Below, one piece after another: positions 1 through 7,665 of a stretch of 64,000 bases of DNA. Below the pieces are notes generated by a model. That model worked only from the letters and a program-made list of their open reading frames with translations, did no database searches and had not been told where the DNA came from. Numbering within the stretch: position 1 is the stretch's first letter; each line of letters starts with the position of its first letter. The position numbers and the translations under genes were made by a program. Source of the stretch: Gordonia sediminis (GTDB lineage Bacteria; Actinomycetota; Actinomycetes; Mycobacteriales; Mycobacteriaceae); contig RZUM01000008.1 of assembly GCA_004193205.1 (NCBI GenBank), positions 287,647-351,646 on the forward strand, given 5' to 3'.

Positions 1-723
1 GATCCGCAGCGGGTGTGGACCCCGGACGAACTTCTCACTCTCGCTTTTGAGAACCCGCCGTACTTTCCGCCCGGCGAGGGCTATCACTACTCCAACACCA
101 ACTACGTGCTACTCGGACTGATCGCCGAGAAACTCGACGGCAAGCCCCTGGCCGAGATCTACCAGGAACGGATCTTCAAGCCCGCCGGACTCACCAGTAC
201 GGTGTTCCCCGAGCTGCCCGACACCTCGCTGCCCGATCCGTACTCGCACGGCTACTTCTACGGCACCAACATGCTCACCATCAACGATCCGGCGCTGCCC
301 GAGGACATGCAGGCCGCCGCGAAGAACGGGTCGCTCGCACCGGCCGACGTCACCAACAACAACCCGTCGTGGACCTGGGCGGCGGGCGGTGGCATCTCGA
401 CCGCCAATGACCTCGCCACGTGGGCCGAAGCCCTCGCCGACGGGAAGATGCTCGATCAGCAGATGCAGCAGCAGCGCATGGCCAGTATCCAATCGAGCGA
501 CCCATCGAACCCGACGGCGGCCGGCTACGGATGGGGGATCGCGAAGATGGGCCCCATGTACGGGCACACAGGTGAGCTACCCGGCTACAACTCGTTCATG
601 GGTTCAGACCCGGAGAACAAGGTCACCCTCGTCGTCTGGGCGAACCTCGCGCCCGGCGTCGACGGGCACGACCCGGCCACCACCATCGCCAGGGGCATCA
701 TCGAGAAGATGTACACCGGGTAA
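1..723 (+). CDS. Serine hydrolase of the class C beta-lactamase / DD-peptidase family (5' end outside window)
   Basis: The reading frame is open from base 1, so this is the C-terminal 240 residues of a longer protein; a GTG at 13 is not a credible start. The visible part carries the family's second motif as YSN in YHYSNTNYVLLGLIAEKL and the third motif as HTG in GHTGELPGY, the form typical of R61-type DD-peptidases and esterases (Pfam Beta-lactamase). The SxxK nucleophile motif must lie upstream and cannot be checked. Members hydrolyse D-Ala-D-Ala peptides, beta-lactams or esters, usually outside the cytoplasmic membrane. No neighbour suggests the substrate, so the specific reaction is unknown. 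Confidence 0.85.
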   Translation, partial: DPQRVWTPDELLTLAFENPPYFPPGEGYHYSNTNYVLLGLIAEKLDGKPLAEIYQERIFKPAGLTSTVFPELPDTSLPDPYSHGYFYGTNMLTINDPALPEDMQAAAKNGSLAPADVTNNNPSWTWAAGGGISTANDLATWAEALADGKMLDQQMQQQRMASIQSSDPSNPTAAGYGWGIAKMGPMYGHTGELPGYNSFMGSDPENKVTLVVWANLAPGVDGHDPATTIARGIIEKMYTG

Positions 724-738
724 CCGGATAGCGACGAA

Positions 739-757
739 ACCCCTGCTGAACAGGGGT
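739..757. terminator. Hairpin between convergent hydrolase and tRNA-Leu
   Basis: A perfect 7-bp stem (ACCCCTG / CAGGGGT) with a 5-nt loop lies 15 nt after the hydrolase stop and just beyond the 3' end of the minus-strand tRNA. It could serve both convergent transcripts. No U-tract is present, which is usual for high-GC actinobacteria. Confidence 0.55.
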
Positions 758-761
758 CTCG

Positions 762-838
762 TGGTGCCCTCGGTGAGACTCGAACTCACACTGGACGGGT
801 TTTGAATCCGTTGCCTCTGCCAATTGGGCTACGAGGGC
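762..838 (-). tRNA. tRNA-Leu, anticodon CAA, CCA encoded
   Basis: Read on the minus strand, the gene folds as a 7-bp acceptor (GCCCTCG/CGAGGGC), a D-arm containing AATTGGC, an anticodon stem-loop with loop TTCAAAA, a T-arm GTGAG-TTCGAGT-CTCAC, discriminator A73 and an encoded CCA at 764-762. The anticodon CAA (plus-strand 802-804) reads UUG. The last anticodon-stem pair is an A-C mismatch. The variable region is only 5 nt (CCAGT), whereas bacterial tRNA-Leu normally has a long class II arm. The leucine assignment therefore rests on the anticodon and A73, and the charging identity deserves a check. Confidence 0.85.
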
Positions 839-878
839 CTGTGCAGGTCGCCATCAGCTGTGGCGGCTGCGACAGTCC

Positions 879-884
879 ACTCTA
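879..884 (-). promoter_or_regulatory. -10 box for tRNA-Leu
   Basis: TAGAGT on the minus strand matches the actinobacterial TANNNT -10. It would start transcription about 34 nt before the tRNA 5' end. No -35 box was identified. Confidence 0.4.
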
Positions 885-913
885 GATGATCGGCCGAGCG
901 GCGGGCCAGCCGG

Positions 914-919
914 TACTCT
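914..919 (+). promoter_or_regulatory. Candidate -10 box for pdtaR
   Basis: TACTCT fits TANNNT and would give a leader of about 70 nt ahead of the pdtaR start. It lies close to the divergent tRNA promoter at 879-884. Confidence 0.35.
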
Positions 920-997
920 GCTCGCATCACAGTGTGACGGATCGTGCTGGTCGTGGCGGGGGCTGCGGGCGGGGCGGTTCGCTCGGAGGAGGGGATG

Positions 998-1621
998 ATG
1001 ACGGTGGTGGACAGCGTGACGGCTCAGGCCGGCGGGTCGACGACGACCCATCGCGTGCTGGTGGCCGAGGACGACTCGTTGATCCGGATGGACCTCATCG
1101 AGATGCTCCGCGAAGAGGGCTACGAGGTCGTGGGCGAGGCGCCCAACGGGCAGGTCGCGGTCGATCTGACCGAGCAGCTGACACCGGATCTGGTGATCAT
1201 GGACGTGAAGATGCCCGTCCGCGACGGCATCGACGCCGCGATGGAGATCGCGCAGAAGAAGCTGGCGCCGGTCGTCATGCTGACCGCGTTCAGTCAACGT
1301 GAGTTCATCGAGAAGGCCCGCGACGCGGGCGCGATGGCCTATCTCGTGAAGCCGTTCACCAAGGCCGACCTGGTGCCGGCCATCGAGGTCGCGGTGAGTC
1401 GCTACAACGAACTCAGCGCGCTCGAGAAGGAGGTCGCGACGTTGTCCGACCGCCTCGAGACCCGCAAGCTCGTCGAGCGCGCCAAGGGCCTGCTGATGGA
1501 GAAGCAGTCACTCACCGAACCCGAGGCGTTCAAGTGGATCCAGCGCGCCGCGATGGATCGGCGCACGACGATGAAAGCCGTTGCGCAAGTAGTGGTCGAG
1601 ACCTTGGGGCCCACTTCCTGA
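998..1621 (+). CDS. pdtaR: ANTAR-domain response regulator, transcription antiterminator PdtaR
   Basis: This is a two-domain protein of 207 residues, close to the 205 of mycobacterial PdtaR. The N-terminal receiver domain shows the acidic pair in VLVAEDDSL, phosphoacceptor Asp69 in LVIMDVKMP, the conserved Thr in MLTAF and Lys118 in LVKPF. The C-terminal ANTAR domain (about residues 140-205) contains the RKLVERAKGLLMEK core and is expected to bind dual-hexaloop RNA hairpins to block termination. The family's partner is the histidine kinase PdtaS, which is not in this window. The start at 998 is favoured over an adjacent in-frame ATG at 995 and a GTG at 944, because GGAGGA at 985-990 sits 7 nt ahead of it. 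Confidence 0.92.
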   Translation: MTVVDSVTAQAGGSTTTHRVLVAEDDSLIRMDLIEMLREEGYEVVGEAPNGQVAVDLTEQLTPDLVIMDVKMPVRDGIDAAMEIAQKKLAPVVMLTAFSQREFIEKARDAGAMAYLVKPFTKADLVPAIEVAVSRYNELSALEKEVATLSDRLETRKLVERAKGLLMEKQSLTEPEAFKWIQRAAMDRRTTMKAVAQVVVETLGPTS

Positions 1622-1793
1622 TCCAGGACGGCGGATAGCTCGTTAATTCTGTGAAACGGCGTGGACGGGCTTCGTGCGTGTTTGTCGGCAACCCGTCGCG
1701 CGGACCCCTGTTTGGGTCTATGTTTTCCCAAGGTCTGCTCGGTGGACCTTCCGGCGCTTGCGTCGGGATGGCTGAAACGAGAGGTATGTGAGT

Positions 1794-3014
1794 ATGCATC
1801 GTCGTATGACGACCGCTGCTTTTGCCGTGGCGATGGCCGGGGTGTTGGCGGTCTCCGCGTGTAGCAGCAAATCGACGGATTCCGGCTCCGGGGCGAGCGA
1901 GGCCGCCGGCTCGGGGCTGCAGATCACCGCCCTGGCCCAGATCGACACGCAGGGCAACAAGGTCGAGTCCGTCTCGGAGTCGGACGCGGCCAGCCCCGCC
2001 GGCGACGGCAACGCGAAATGTGATCCGGCGACCATCGCGATGGCGGGTGCGCTGACGGGTGCGGACGCCGCACTCGGCATCAACATCAAGAACGGTGCAC
2101 AGCTCGCCGTCGACGAGCACAACAAAGCGAATCCGGACTGCCAGATCACGCTGAAGACCTTCGACACCGAGGGCGATCCGCAGAAGGCCACCCAGGTCGC
2201 CCCGCAGATCGTCAACGACAGCTCGATCGTCGGCCTGATCGGACCCGCCTTCTCCGGCGAGACCAAGGCGACCGGCGGCATCTTCAACCAGGCCGGCCTC
2301 GTGTCGACGACCGCGTCGGCCACCAACCCGACCCTGACCGACAACGGGTGGAAGACCTTCTTCCGCGGCCTCGCCAATGACGACGTGCAGGGCCCGGCTC
2401 TGGCCAAGTACATCACCGGCACGATGGGCAAGAAGAAGGTGTGCGTCATCAAGGACGACACCGACTACGGCATCGGCCTGGCCAACGCCATGACCGAGAC
2501 CCTGGGCTCGGCGGCGGACGCCGCGTGTGCGGGTGACGTCAAGAAGGGTGAGCGCGACTTCTCCGCGGTCATCTCGAAGGTGACCGGTGCGAACCCGGAC
2601 GCCGTCTTCTACTCCGGTTATTACGCCGAGGCGGCACCGTTGGCGCAGCAGCTGAAGTCCGCCGACCCCGACGTGACGTTCATCTCGGGCGACGGTTCCA
2701 ACGACCCGCAGTTCACCGCGCAGGCGGGTGACGCGGCCAAGGGTGCGTACCTGTCCTGCCCGTGCGGCCCGGCGCCCAGCCAGTTCGAGAAGGATTACAC
2801 GGCGGCGTTCAACCAGGCCCCCGGCGTCTACTCGGTGGAGGCCTACGACCTGGCCACCATCCTGATGAAGGGCATCGCCGCGGGCAACACGACACGGCCG
2901 GAACTGCTCCAGTATGTGAGCACCTACTCGGGCAACGGCCTGGCGCGCCACTACCAGTGGACGCCGACCGGTGAGCTCACCTCCTCGCTCATCTGGGTGT
3001 ACGAGGTCGAATAA
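1794..3014 (+). CDS. Branched-chain amino acid-type ABC transporter substrate-binding lipoprotein
   Basis: This 406-residue protein binds the ligand outside the membrane and delivers it to the permeases encoded just downstream. The N-terminus is a lipoprotein signal (MHRRMTTAAFAVAMAGVLAV then SAC), with the lipidated cysteine near residue 24 followed by a Ser-rich linker. The body matches the Leu/Ile/Val-binding (Peripla_BP_6) family, with GALTGADAALGINIKNGAQLA near the start of the fold. GTG 1788 is an alternative start, but GAGAGG at 1780-1785 is better spaced for ATG 1794. It is the first gene of the livHMGF-like operon and is separated from it by a strong hairpin. Urea- or amide-binding relatives cannot be excluded. 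Confidence 0.88.
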   Translation: MHRRMTTAAFAVAMAGVLAVSACSSKSTDSGSGASEAAGSGLQITALAQIDTQGNKVESVSESDAASPAGDGNAKCDPATIAMAGALTGADAALGINIKNGAQLAVDEHNKANPDCQITLKTFDTEGDPQKATQVAPQIVNDSSIVGLIGPAFSGETKATGGIFNQAGLVSTTASATNPTLTDNGWKTFFRGLANDDVQGPALAKYITGTMGKKKVCVIKDDTDYGIGLANAMTETLGSAADAACAGDVKKGERDFSAVISKVTGANPDAVFYSGYYAEAAPLAQQLKSADPDVTFISGDGSNDPQFTAQAGDAAKGAYLSCPCGPAPSQFEKDYTAAFNQAPGVYSVEAYDLATILMKGIAAGNTTRPELLQYVSTYSGNGLARHYQWTPTGELTSSLIWVYEVE

Positions 3015-3025
3015 TCCCACGACAG

Positions 3026-3063
3026 CACGGTGCGTCCGGGTATCCGCCCGGACGCACCGTGCG
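3026..3063 (+). terminator. Strong hairpin between binding protein and livH (attenuating terminator)
   Basis: A perfect 16-bp stem of GC-rich sequence (arms 3026-3041 and 3048-3063) with a 6-nt loop starts 11 nt after the binding-protein stop. Without a U-tract it probably acts as partial terminator or as 3' stabiliser, raising binding protein over permease. Confidence 0.65.
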
Positions 3064-3099
3064 CTGTGGAGACTTTGACCTGGCGGCGGAAAGGTACGC

Positions 3100-4140
3100 A
3101 TGATCGTGCACTCGTTGGCCGAGACGACGGCGGTGGCGGCGACCATCAACTTCGACCTCGGTTCGCTCCGATCGGGCTTTTGGGGCCTCACCATCGAGGG
3201 CCTCACCTATGGTTCGATCTACGCGCTCGTGGCAGTGGGCTACACCCTCGTCTACGGCGTGCTGCGGCTGATCAACTTCGCGCATTCCGAGGTGTTCATG
3301 CTCGGCATGTTCGGCCAATACATCGGACTGCTGCTCCTCGGGTTCACCCCATCCGGTAACACGTACTCTGAGGGCACGGTGATGACGATCATCTACCTGC
3401 TGCTCGCCGGCCTGTGCGGCATGGCCGTGTCCGGCAGCGCCGCCGTCGGACTGGAGTTCGTCGCCTACCGGCCACTGCGCAAACGCAACGCCAAACCGCT
3501 GGCCTTCCTGATCACCGCCATCGGCATGTCCTTCGTCCTGCAGGAGTTCGTGCACTACGTCTTGCCGAAACTGCCGGTGGACCCGCCGCTCGGCGGATCG
3601 AGTGCGCAGCCGACGATCCGGCTCGTGCAGCCGGAAGTGGAGTTCTCCATCTTCGGTGCGCCCGTGTACAACCTGACGCTGATCATCATTCTCTCGGCCG
3701 TGTTGCTCGCGATGGGCACCGACTACATGATCAACCGCACCCGCCTCGGGCGCGGCATCCGCTCGGTGGCCCAGGATCCCGATGCGGCGCTGCTGATGGG
3801 CGTCTCGCGCGAGCGGGTGATCACGCTGACGTTCCTCATCGGCGGCCTCCTCGCCGGCGCGGCGGCACTGCTGTACACGCTGCGTGTCCCGACCAACGTC
3901 GTCTACTACGGCGGATTCGTCCTGGGCATCAAGGCGTTCTCCGCGGCGGTTCTCGGCGGCATCGGCAACGTCCGCGGTGCGCTGCTCGGCGGACTCCTGC
4001 TGGGCGTGATGGAAAACTACGGCTCGGTGGTGCTCGGCAACCAGTGGAAGGACGTCGTCGCATTCGTCCTGCTGATCCTGGTGCTGATGTTCCGTCCGAC
4101 CGGCATCCTGGGTGAGAAACTGGGGAAGGCGAGGGTATGA
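3100..4140 (+). CDS. livH: Branched-chain amino acid ABC transporter permease LivH-like
   Basis: This 346-residue inner-membrane permease is of the LivH class (Pfam BPD_transp_2). It contains several hydrophobic segments and the typical early motif GSIYALVAVGYTLVYGVLRLINFAH, seen here in pieces around residues 35-65. It should pair with the LivM-like permease and the two ATPases downstream. The ATG at 3100 follows a weak AAAGG. The stop TGA overlaps the livM ATG (ATGA), indicating translational coupling. The substrate is inferred from family membership only. Confidence 0.9.
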   Translation: MIVHSLAETTAVAATINFDLGSLRSGFWGLTIEGLTYGSIYALVAVGYTLVYGVLRLINFAHSEVFMLGMFGQYIGLLLLGFTPSGNTYSEGTVMTIIYLLLAGLCGMAVSGSAAVGLEFVAYRPLRKRNAKPLAFLITAIGMSFVLQEFVHYVLPKLPVDPPLGGSSAQPTIRLVQPEVEFSIFGAPVYNLTLIIILSAVLLAMGTDYMINRTRLGRGIRSVAQDPDAALLMGVSRERVITLTFLIGGLLAGAAALLYTLRVPTNVVYYGGFVLGIKAFSAAVLGGIGNVRGALLGGLLLGVMENYGSVVLGNQWKDVVAFVLLILVLMFRPTGILGEKLGKARV

Positions 4141-5360
4141 CCACAAACCATCCTCCATCCGTCCGCGCCGAACTCTCCGAGATGGAATCGCGAGGTCTGG
4201 GCGACCGGCTGCGGACCTGGTGGAATGCCCTGCCGCGTGTCGTCCAGTGGCTGATCGGGGTTCCGGCGATCGTCCTGATCGCCCTGCTGCCGGTCATCAA
4301 ACCACCGCTGATCACCACCACGGCCACCGATTTCGGCGTGGTGATGGCGACTTTCGCCATGACCGCACTCATCGCCGTCGGCCTCAACGTGGTCGTCGGA
4401 CAGACCGGACTCCTCGACCTCGGCTACGTGGGCTTCTACGCGGTCGGCGCCTACGTGGTCGCGCTGATGACCAGTCCGGCCAGCCCCCTGTGGAACAGCC
4501 CGGACCACGGCATCTTCTCCGGTCCGTGGGCATGGCTGGCGTGTGTGCCGCTCGCGATCGTGATCACCGGCATCACCGGCGTCATCCTCGGCACGCCGAC
4601 TCTGCGGGTCCGCGGCGACTACCTCGCCATCGTGACGCTGGGCTTCGGTGAGATCGTGCGCCTGCTCGCGGACAACCTCACCGAGGTCACCAACGGCGCG
4701 GCCGGCTTGCAGGGTGTGCTCTACCCGGAGTTCGGCCGGTCCGACGAACATCCCACGGGCGTGTTCTCCAACGCCAACAACTCGGGCACGTTCAGCTACG
4801 GCGTCTGGTGGTACTGGCTGGGCATCGCGCTGGTCATCATCGTGCTGGTGGTGATCGGCAACCTGGAACGCAGCCGCGTCGGGCGCTCATGGGTCGCCAT
4901 CCGCGAGGACGAGGACGCCGCGGAGATCATGGGCGTACCGACCTTCAAATACAAACTGTGGGCGTTCGTGATCGGCGCCGGCATCGGTGGACTGTCCGGG
5001 GCGGTCTACGCGGGCCAGGTCCAGTACGTCGACCCCAAGGCCTTCACCGTCATCAACTCGATGCTGTTCCTGTGCGCGGTGGTCCTCGGTGGTCAGGGCA
5101 ACAAGCTCGGGGTGATCGTCGGTGCCTTCGTCATCGTCTACATCCCCGCCCGCGTGCAGGGCGTCGAGATCGGCGGGCAGTCGTTGAGCGAGTTCAAATA
5201 CCTGTTCTTCGGTCTGTCGCTGGTGGTGCTGATGATCTTCCGCCCGCAGGGACTCTTCCCGGCGCGGGCTCGACTGGTCACCTTCGGACGGCAGGTCTAT
5301 GCCGCGGTGCACCGGGTGGCGCCGCCGCCGACCACGCAGGGGGAGGAGGCGAACAGATGA
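4137..5360 (+). CDS. livM: Branched-chain amino acid ABC transporter permease LivM-like
   Basis: This 407-residue membrane protein is the second permease of the Liv transporter. About ten hydrophobic segments follow a 35-residue hydrophilic N-terminus. LivM-type signatures include ALIAVGLNVVVGQTGLLDLG and the loop RVRGDYLAIVTLGFGEIVR. It overlaps livH at its start and livG at its end by ATGA, so the operon is tightly coupled. The C-terminus ends in a basic, proline-rich cytoplasmic tail. Confidence 0.9.
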   Translation: MTTNHPPSVRAELSEMESRGLGDRLRTWWNALPRVVQWLIGVPAIVLIALLPVIKPPLITTTATDFGVVMATFAMTALIAVGLNVVVGQTGLLDLGYVGFYAVGAYVVALMTSPASPLWNSPDHGIFSGPWAWLACVPLAIVITGITGVILGTPTLRVRGDYLAIVTLGFGEIVRLLADNLTEVTNGAAGLQGVLYPEFGRSDEHPTGVFSNANNSGTFSYGVWWYWLGIALVIIVLVVIGNLERSRVGRSWVAIREDEDAAEIMGVPTFKYKLWAFVIGAGIGGLSGAVYAGQVQYVDPKAFTVINSMLFLCAVVLGGQGNKLGVIVGAFVIVYIPARVQGVEIGGQSLSEFKYLFFGLSLVVLMIFRPQGLFPARARLVTFGRQVYAAVHRVAPPPTTQGEEANR

Positions 5361-6298
5361 GTGAACCCGAGGACCTCACACCCGACGCCGAACTCGCCGA
5401 GGCCGAAGGCGACCCGGAGGCGACCCGGATCGTCGATACCGCCGCCGTCGACGCCGATCTCGCGGACCCGGAAGCGGTCGCCGAAGTCGTTGCCCCGCAT
5501 CGGGACATCACCACCGAGGAAGGCGAGAAACTCCTCGAGGTGTCCGGGCTCAGCGTCGAGTTCGGCGGTCTCGCCGCACTCGACGACGTCACCTTCGACA
5601 TCAAGCGCGGCGAGATCCTCGGCCTCATCGGCCCCAACGGCGCCGGAAAGACGACCTGCTTCAACGCCATCACCGGCGTATACCGGCCCAGCGCCGGCAC
5701 CGTGATGTTCGACGGCGCCCCGCTGGGCAGGATCAAGCAGCACAAGATCACCCGGCTCGGCATTGCGCGAACCTTCCAGAACGTGCGTTTGTGGGGCGAG
5801 ATGACCGCCCTGGAGAACGTCTGTGTCGGCACCGACGCGCGACACAAGACCTCGGTCTTCGGCGGTATCCTCCGCACGCCGCGTCACTACCGTGAGGAGC
5901 ACGACGCCGTCGACCGCGGTATGGCGCTGTTGGAGTTCGTCGGCATCGGTCCGCGTGCCGCGGAGAAGGCCTCCAATCTGCCCTACGGTGATCAGCGTCG
6001 CCTGGAGATCGCGCGTGCCCTGGCCACCGAACCGAAGCTCTTGTGCCTCGACGAACCGGCCGCCGGGTTCAATCCCAGCGAGAAGACCGCCCTGATGGGT
6101 CTGATTCAGAAGATTCGGGAAGACGGCTACACGGTCCTGCTGATCGAACACGACATGCGCCTGGTGATGGGCGTGACCGACCGTATCGTCGTGCTGGAAT
6201 TCGGTCGTAAGATTGCCGAGGGCACGCCGAGCGAAATCCGCGACAACCCCGCGGTGATCGCCGCCTACCTGGGAGTTCCCGATGACGACACCGCCTGA
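5357..6298 (+). CDS. livG: Branched-chain amino acid ABC transporter ATP-binding protein LivG-like
   Basis: This 313-residue ATPase energises the LivHM permease. It shows Walker [10 protein letters not shown], the LivG-type signature [15 protein letters not shown], Walker [11 protein letters not shown] and the switch histidine in LLIEHDM. The ABC domain begins only near residue 57. The first 56 residues are very acidic (rich in Asp, Glu and Ala) and have no counterpart in a typical LivG of about 255 residues. The start ATG at 5357 overlaps the livM stop and follows GGAGGAG, so the extension appears genuinely translated. Confidence 0.9.
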   Translation: MSEPEDLTPDAELAEAEGDPEATRIVDTAAVDADLADPEAVAEVVAPHRDITTEEGEKLLEVSGLSVEFGGLAALDDVTFDIKRGEILGLIGPNGAGKTTCFNAITGVYRPSAGTVMFDGAPLGRIKQHKITRLGIARTFQNVRLWGEMTALENVCVGTDARHKTSVFGGILRTPRHYREEHDAVDRGMALLEFVGIGPRAAEKASNLPYGDQRRLEIARALATEPKLLCLDEPAAGFNPSEKTALMGLIQKIREDGYTVLLIEHDMRLVMGVTDRIVVLEFGRKIAEGTPSEIRDNPAVIAAYLGVPDDDTA

Positions 6299-7016
6299 GC
6301 CCGTCCTCGAATTGAGCGACGTGGTGATCCACTACGGGAGAATCCGTGCTCTGCACGGGATCTCCCTGCAGGTCGGCGAGGGTGAGCTGGTCACGCTGCT
6401 CGGTGCGAACGGCGCAGGCAAGTCGACGACGATGCGCGGTATCTCCGGTCTCAACCGCCTCACCGAAGGGGAGATCCGGTTCAAGGGTGAGGTGATCTCC
6501 GGGTTGGCGCCGCACGAGCGGGTCAAGCGCGGCATCATCCAGGTGCCCGAGGGACGCCGGATCTTCCCCGGCATGACGGTGCTCGAGAACCTCGACATGG
6601 GCTGCTACGGGCGGAAATTCGAGTCCAAGGGGGCCTACGACGAGGCGCTCGATCGCGTCTTCGACCTTTTCCCTCGACTCGCCGAACGACGCAAACAATA
6701 CGGTGGCACCATGTCCGGCGGCGAACAGCAGATGCTCGCGATCGGTCGGGGCCTGATGGCGCGCCCGAAGCTCCTGCTCCTCGACGAGCCGTCGATGGGT
6801 CTGGCGCCCATGGTGATCCAGCAGATCTTCCGGATCATCGCGCAGATCAACGCCGACGGCACCACCATCCTGCTCGTCGAGCAGAACGCCCAGCAGGCGC
6901 TGAGCCGCTCCGACCGCGGCTACATCCTGGAGACCGGCACGATCACCAAGGAGGGCGCCGGTAAGGATCTACTGGTCGACGACGCCGTCCGAGAGGCCTA
7001 CCTCGGCGTCGCGTGA
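6282..7016 (+). CDS. livF: Branched-chain amino acid ABC transporter ATP-binding protein LivF-like
   Basis: This 244-residue ATPase is the second nucleotide-binding subunit of the Liv transporter and is normal in length for LivF. Walker A is GANGAGKST, the signature is MSGGEQQMLAIGRGL and Walker B is LLLLDEPSMGLAP, the last two being characteristic of LivF. The ATG at 6282 lies 17 nt inside the livG end, so translation is coupled. It is the last gene of the operon; the following acetyltransferase has its own promoter. Confidence 0.9.
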   Translation: MTTPPEPVLELSDVVIHYGRIRALHGISLQVGEGELVTLLGANGAGKSTTMRGISGLNRLTEGEIRFKGEVISGLAPHERVKRGIIQVPEGRRIFPGMTVLENLDMGCYGRKFESKGAYDEALDRVFDLFPRLAERRKQYGGTMSGGEQQMLAIGRGLMARPKLLLLDEPSMGLAPMVIQQIFRIIAQINADGTTILLVEQNAQQALSRSDRGYILETGTITKEGAGKDLLVDDAVREAYLGVA

Positions 7017-7017
7017 C

Positions 7018-7023
7018 TAGGCT
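7018..7023 (+). promoter_or_regulatory. -10 box of leaderless acetyltransferase gene
   Basis: TAGGCT lies 7 nt before ATG 7031, the geometry expected for a transcript that starts at the initiation codon. There is no Shine-Dalgarno sequence. Confidence 0.5.
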
Positions 7024-7030
7024 GGGCGCC

Positions 7031-7600
7031 ATGCCCACCACCACGGTGACATCGACTCGCGACCTCGACCTGGTGAGCTCGCTGCTCGCTCGGGCATTCG
7101 CCGACGACCCGGTGCTGCGCTGGATGCAGCCCGATCGCGGTCGGGACAAGCAGATCTTCGATGTCCTCGTCCGGTGGGTGCACGGCGCGGACGCGGTCGT
7201 CGACCTCGCCGAACGTGACGCCGAACCGATGGGCGCGGCGGTCTGGGATCCGCCCGGGACGCGGATGTCGGCGTTGCAGCAGATCGGATCGGTGCAGGGT
7301 TTCCTCCGGGCCTGCCGCGGCCGCATACGGCGAGGAGTGCTCCTCGAGCAGGAGTTCGCCAAGCGTCGGCCCCGGGAGCCGCACTGGTACCTGGGCCAGG
7401 TCGGCGCGGTCGTGCAGGGACGCGGTGTCGGGTCGGCGCTGTTGACCTCGGGGATCGAGCGCGTCGACGGCCCCGCCTACCTGGAGAGTTCCAACGAGGC
7501 GAACGTGCCACTCTACGAGCGGTTCGGATTCGAGGTCCGCGAGGCCGTCACGCTGCCCCTCGACGGGCCGACCGTCTGGACGATGTACCGCCGCGGCTGA
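7031..7600 (+). CDS. GNAT family N-acetyltransferase
   Basis: This 189-residue protein carries the acetyl-CoA binding motif of the GNAT fold in QVGAVVQGRGVGSALL, followed by the C-terminal SSNEANVPLYERFGFEV typical of small-molecule acetyltransferases. It is cytosolic with no membrane segment. A GTG at 7013 overlapping livF is possible, but ATG 7031 fits a leaderless transcript from TAGGCT. The acceptor substrate is unknown. Neighbours (Liv operon and polA) give no functional clue. Confidence 0.8.
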   Translation: MPTTTVTSTRDLDLVSSLLARAFADDPVLRWMQPDRGRDKQIFDVLVRWVHGADAVVDLAERDAEPMGAAVWDPPGTRMSALQQIGSVQGFLRACRGRIRRGVLLEQEFAKRRPREPHWYLGQVGAVVQGRGVGSALLTSGIERVDGPAYLESSNEANVPLYERFGFEVREAVTLPLDGPTVWTMYRRG

Positions 7601-7629
7601 CCGGGCCTCGAGTCTGCACCACACACCCT

Positions 7630-7647
7630 CCGGCCCTGTCGGGCCGG
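7630..7647. terminator. Small hairpin between acetyltransferase and polA
   Basis: A perfect 7-bp stem CCGGCCC / GGGCCGG with a 4-nt loop sits 30 nt after the acetyltransferase stop and directly before the polA -10 box. Confidence 0.5.
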
Positions 7648-7652
7648 ATAAC

Positions 7653-7658
7653 TAGACT
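7653..7658 (+). promoter_or_regulatory. -10 box of leaderless polA
   Basis: TAGACT lies 7 nt upstream of the polA GTG. No ribosome binding site is present, so the start codon probably coincides with the transcription start. Confidence 0.5.
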
Positions 7659-7665
7659 CGCTGGG

